Of a stretch of DNA of 64,000 bases, positions 63,532 to 64,000 are shown piece by piece; position 1 is the stretch's first letter; each line of letters opens with the position of its first letter. The notes beneath the pieces are model-generated. The model was not told the origin of the DNA. It made no database searches and saw nothing but the letters and a program-made list of their open reading frames with translations. The translations under genes were made by a program, and so were the position numbers. Source of the DNA: Ferrithrix thermotolerans DSM 19514 (GTDB lineage: Bacteria > Actinomycetota > Acidimicrobiia > Acidimicrobiales > Acidimicrobiaceae); NCBI RefSeq assembly GCF_900128965.1, contig NZ_FQUL01000002.1:62001-126000 (forward strand), in the 5' to 3' direction.

Positions 63532-64000
63532 TTGGCCTCAACGACGTTCCGAAGGACAGGTAAACGAGCCACCCTAACCGCTAAAGCGACTATCCCTCGG
63601 CGGCGTTTTGAAGTAGGACTCCTCGTAATCTCTAACATAGCCACAATAGTCGCTTTCCTCCTTGCAAAGTTTGGACTCGATCAGTCTTACTCGCCCACGT
63701 TGGACCCTTACGTGGTTGCGATCGTTTTGCTCCCATACTTTGGACATCTAGCAAATCGTATCAGCGCGCCCGACACCGACCCGGCGATACTTCCAGTCGC
63801 AGCGCTACTAAATGGAATCGGGTTTGTCATGATCGACCGCCTCGACCCCACGGAGGCACATCTTCAGGTCCTCTGGACTGCGCTTGGGATCGGTCTGTAC
63901 TCGCTAACTCTTTTTTTGGTAAAGAACTCTGACACCTTGGACCGCTTCAGATACCTCTTGGTGATGGTAGGCATCGGGCTTGTCCTGTCTCCTTTAGTGC
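63532..64000 (+). CDS. FtsW/RodA/SpoVE-family protein (N-terminal part)
   Basis: 156 codons run to the window edge. The TTG start has AAGGAAA seven bases upstream. A basic N-terminus is followed by helices including 'EVGLLVISNIATIVAFLLAKFG', 'PYVVAIVLLPYFGHLANRI', 'PILPVAALLNGIGFVMIDRLDP'-like residues and 'LLVMVGIGLVLSPLV'. These match the N-terminal SEDS glycosyltransferases for septal or lateral wall synthesis; RodA is the closer look-alike. Divergent from ppk1 with about 70 bases between. Truncated, so the polymerase loop with catalytic Asp is not visible. Confidence 0.85.
   Translation, partial: MASTTFRRTGKRATLTAKATIPRRRFEVGLLVISNIATIVAFLLAKFGLDQSYSPTLDPYVVAIVLLPYFGHLANRISAPDTDPAILPVAALLNGIGFVMIDRLDPTEAHLQVLWTALGIGLYSLTLFLVKNSDTLDRFRYLLVMVGIGLVLSPLV

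Noticed and set aside
1-64000. Mobile elements, CRISPR arrays, toxin-antitoxin or phage-defence genes
   Set aside because: I found no transposase, integrase, spaced direct repeats or defence-type nucleases; the window is chromosomal core.

Overview
The window looks like a chromosomal core segment of an actinobacterium, probably class Acidimicrobiia (order Acidimicrobiales). Lineage evidence is a WhiB-family Fe-S regulator, a PdtaR-type ANTAR response regulator, menaquinone genes, a fabD-fabH-fabG-acpP-fabF cluster, and a secreted protein with the 'YWLVAADGG' repeats common in Acidimicrobiia. Base composition looks near 50 % GC, low for Actinobacteria but usual for acidophilic iron-oxidising Acidimicrobiia. 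The genus-level placement is inference. I see no phage, insertion sequence, CRISPR array or plasmid function.

Layout. 1-3.4 kb: 5' part of rpsA, then polA. 3.5-10.4 kb: an apparent respiratory copper/oxidase assembly island with two CtaG-family proteins, a membrane-SCO1 fusion, a lipoprotein, and a divergent anti-sigma/ECF sigma pair. 10.4-14.7 kb: ANTAR regulator, MBL hydrolase, a secreted lysozyme-like repeat protein, a PilZ protein and tRNA-Leu(CAA). 14.9-19.3 kb: type II fatty acid synthesis operon. 19.4-22.1 kb: DUF4389 protein and a UbiB/AarF kinase. 22.2-25.9 kb: trpC-trpF-trpB-trpA plus a small Cys/His protein. 26.2-30.9 kb: membrane protein, two-component system, amidase. 31-34.6 kb: MCC-like biotin-dependent carboxylase. 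34.8-40 kb: DUF3298 protein, SDR, bifunctional PutA. 40-41.1 kb: queF with a YhhQ/VUT-like transporter. 42.2-43.9 kb: ABC transporter whose ATPase gene is frameshifted. 44-49.7 kb: MaoC, PPK2, diguanylate cyclase, zinc-ribbon protein, MerR-ubiE-menF. 49.8-53.7 kb: DUF2079 protein, WhiB, hydrolase, DMT-type transporter. 53.7-58.6 kb: envelope/glycolipid genes (GT28-like transferase, NodB deacetylase, AI-2E-family and LPG-TM-type proteins). 58.6-63.5 kb: polyphosphate cluster ppx-CYTH-ppk1. 63.5-64 kb: start of an FtsW/RodA gene.

Genes that work together. FabD, FabH, FabG, ACP and FabF form one compact operon, and its FabD carries an extra C-terminal biotinyl-like barrel without the biotin-accepting lysine. 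PPK1, PPX and a CYTH protein at one locus plus PPK2 at another give synthesis and breakdown of polyphosphate. The diguanylate cyclase (with an intact I-site) and the PilZ protein point to c-di-GMP signalling. The CtaG and SCO1 proteins suggest copper insertion into a terminal oxidase, possibly controlled by the neighbouring sigma/anti-sigma pair.

Several start codons were moved from the longest reading frame to an inner GTG/TTG/ATG with a clear Shine-Dalgarno (SD) sequence. TTG starts are common. Ends of convergent genes often carry short perfect hairpins without a U-tract.
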